DNA from: Rhodocyclaceae bacterium UBA2271
Lineage (GTDB): Bacteria > Pseudomonadota > Gammaproteobacteria > Burkholderiales > Rhodocyclaceae
Assembly: GCA_002347405.1 (NCBI GenBank)
Contig: DDXB01000081.1
Span: forward strand, 1 to 5,586
DNA length: 5,586 nucleotides
Direction: 5' to 3'
Below the pieces are notes generated by a model, which saw only the letters and a list, made by a program, of their open reading frames with translations, searched no databases and had not been told where the DNA came from. A program made the translations under genes and the position numbers. Positions 4,877 through 5,586 of this stretch are shown here, piece by piece (the stretch's first letter is position 1; the number at the start of each line of letters is the position of its first letter).

Positions 4877-5586
4877 ATGGCTAATGAGATGAAACAGACA
4901 CAAACCCCGAAGCGTCTCCGATCAGTGGTGCTCATGGTCACTCTGGCAGGCTTGCTGGGTGGCTGCGCTACCTCGGGCAATCCCAAGGATCCCATCGAAG
5001 GCTTCAACCGCGCCATGTATGGCTTCAACGAGGCGGTTGATGCGGCGGTGATCAAGCCGGTCGCCCAAGGCTACGATTACGTGCTGCCCGCGCCGGTGCG
5101 TACCGGCGTGACGAATTTCTTTGGCAACATCGCGGACCTGTTCATCGGCGTGAATAATCTGCTGCAGGGCAAACCCGATCAGGCGGTGAGCGATCTCGGG
5201 CGCGTCCTGATCAACAGCACGGTAGGCATTCTCGGCCTGTTTGATGTGGCCACCCCGGCCGGGCTGGAAAAACACGAGGAAGACTTCGGCCAGACCTTCG
5301 GTCGCTGGGGCGTGGGTAATGGCGCCTATGTGGTGCTGCCGATTTTCGGCCCGCGCACGGTGCGTGACACAGCCGGTCTGATGCTGGATATGGCCGCGGA
5401 CCCGGTCGCCAATGTCAACCATGTGCCGACCCGCAACGCCCTGCTGGCTTTGCGTCTGGTTGATACGCGCGCGGATCTGCTGCCGGCAGACAAGGTGATC
5501 GAAGAGGCCGCCCTGGACAAATATTCCTATGTTCGCGACGGCTATCTGCAGCGTCGCCGCAGTCTGGTTTATGACGGCAATGCGCC
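4877..5586 (+). CDS. mlaA: MlaA (VacJ): outer-membrane lipoprotein of the Mla pathway (partial, C-terminus off right edge)
   Basis: The first 236 residues are present; the frame is open to the window end. The signal peptide has a basic n-region (KRLR, 12-15), a hydrophobic core and a lipobox LLGGC with lipidated C30. The residue after it is Ala, not Asp, which fits sorting to the outer membrane. The mature part carries the MlaA/VacJ hallmarks: DPIEGFNRAMYGFNEAV (38-54), LLQGKPDQAVSDLGR, INSTVGILGLFDVA, and FGQTFGRWGVGNGAYVVLP followed by GPRTVRD. In E. coli MlaA forms a doughnut in the inner leaflet next to porins and removes mislocalised phospholipid from the outer leaflet, passing it to MlaC. 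Here the gene follows mlaD by 3 nt after a TGATAA double stop, so the outer-membrane component is encoded with the inner-membrane complex, unlike E. coli, where mlaA is at a separate locus. The visible part reaches the region matching REAYFQRHDF of E. coli, so only a short tail is probably missing. Confidence 0.95.
   Translation, partial: MANEMKQTQTPKRLRSVVLMVTLAGLLGGCATSGNPKDPIEGFNRAMYGFNEAVDAAVIKPVAQGYDYVLPAPVRTGVTNFFGNIADLFIGVNNLLQGKPDQAVSDLGRVLINSTVGILGLFDVATPAGLEKHEEDFGQTFGRWGVGNGAYVVLPIFGPRTVRDTAGLMLDMAADPVANVNHVPTRNALLALRLVDTRADLLPADKVIEEAALDKYSYVRDGYLQRRRSLVYDGNA

Noticed and set aside
4130..4903. A 257-codon open frame on the minus strand
   Set aside because: It is antisense to the end of mlaE and all of mlaD, is rich in His, Cys and Arg without a domain pattern, and has no start-site support.

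Overview
The window is a moderately GC-rich, tightly packed piece of a Gram-negative proteobacterial chromosome. Protein character and gene order (mlaF-mlaE-mlaD followed directly by the MlaA/VacJ lipoprotein gene) fit a betaproteobacterium best. That assignment is inference: there is no rRNA or other marker here to place the organism more closely.

Left half (1-2636, minus strand): a two-gene unit. It starts with a sigma-54-type response regulator (receiver, AAA+ with GAFTGA, Fis-type HTH; start near 2636, stop 1137). After 7 nt comes an ExeA/GspA/MshM-family AAA+ ATPase (start 1129) that runs off the left edge. The ATPase has one predicted membrane segment followed by a long proline-rich, probably periplasmic, tail. 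Such ATPases usually serve type II secretion or MSHA-like pilus assembly, so more envelope-machinery genes may lie beyond the left edge.

Middle (2637-2742): a divergent intergenic region of about 106 bp. It holds a perfect TATAAT on the plus strand, a TTTGC-CC-GCAAA palindrome, a G7 run, and weak GG-N10-GC elements on both strands. The start codon of mlaF is unresolved and falls on the TATAAT itself.

Right half (2743-5586, plus strand): a retrograde phospholipid-transport (Mla) operon. MlaF (ABC ATPase), MlaE (permease) and MlaD (MCE-domain protein) overlap by 4 bp and 1 bp; MlaA (outer-membrane lipoprotein) follows after 3 nt and is cut by the right edge. Together they supply the inner-membrane complex and the outer-membrane component of a pathway that keeps the outer leaflet asymmetric. 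MlaC and MlaB are not in the window and are expected just downstream. I see no RNA genes, insertion sequences, CRISPR arrays or convincing terminators. The content is largely familiar; the points worth a second look are the divergent control region, the pairing of an enhancer-binding regulator with mla, and the tail of the ATPase.
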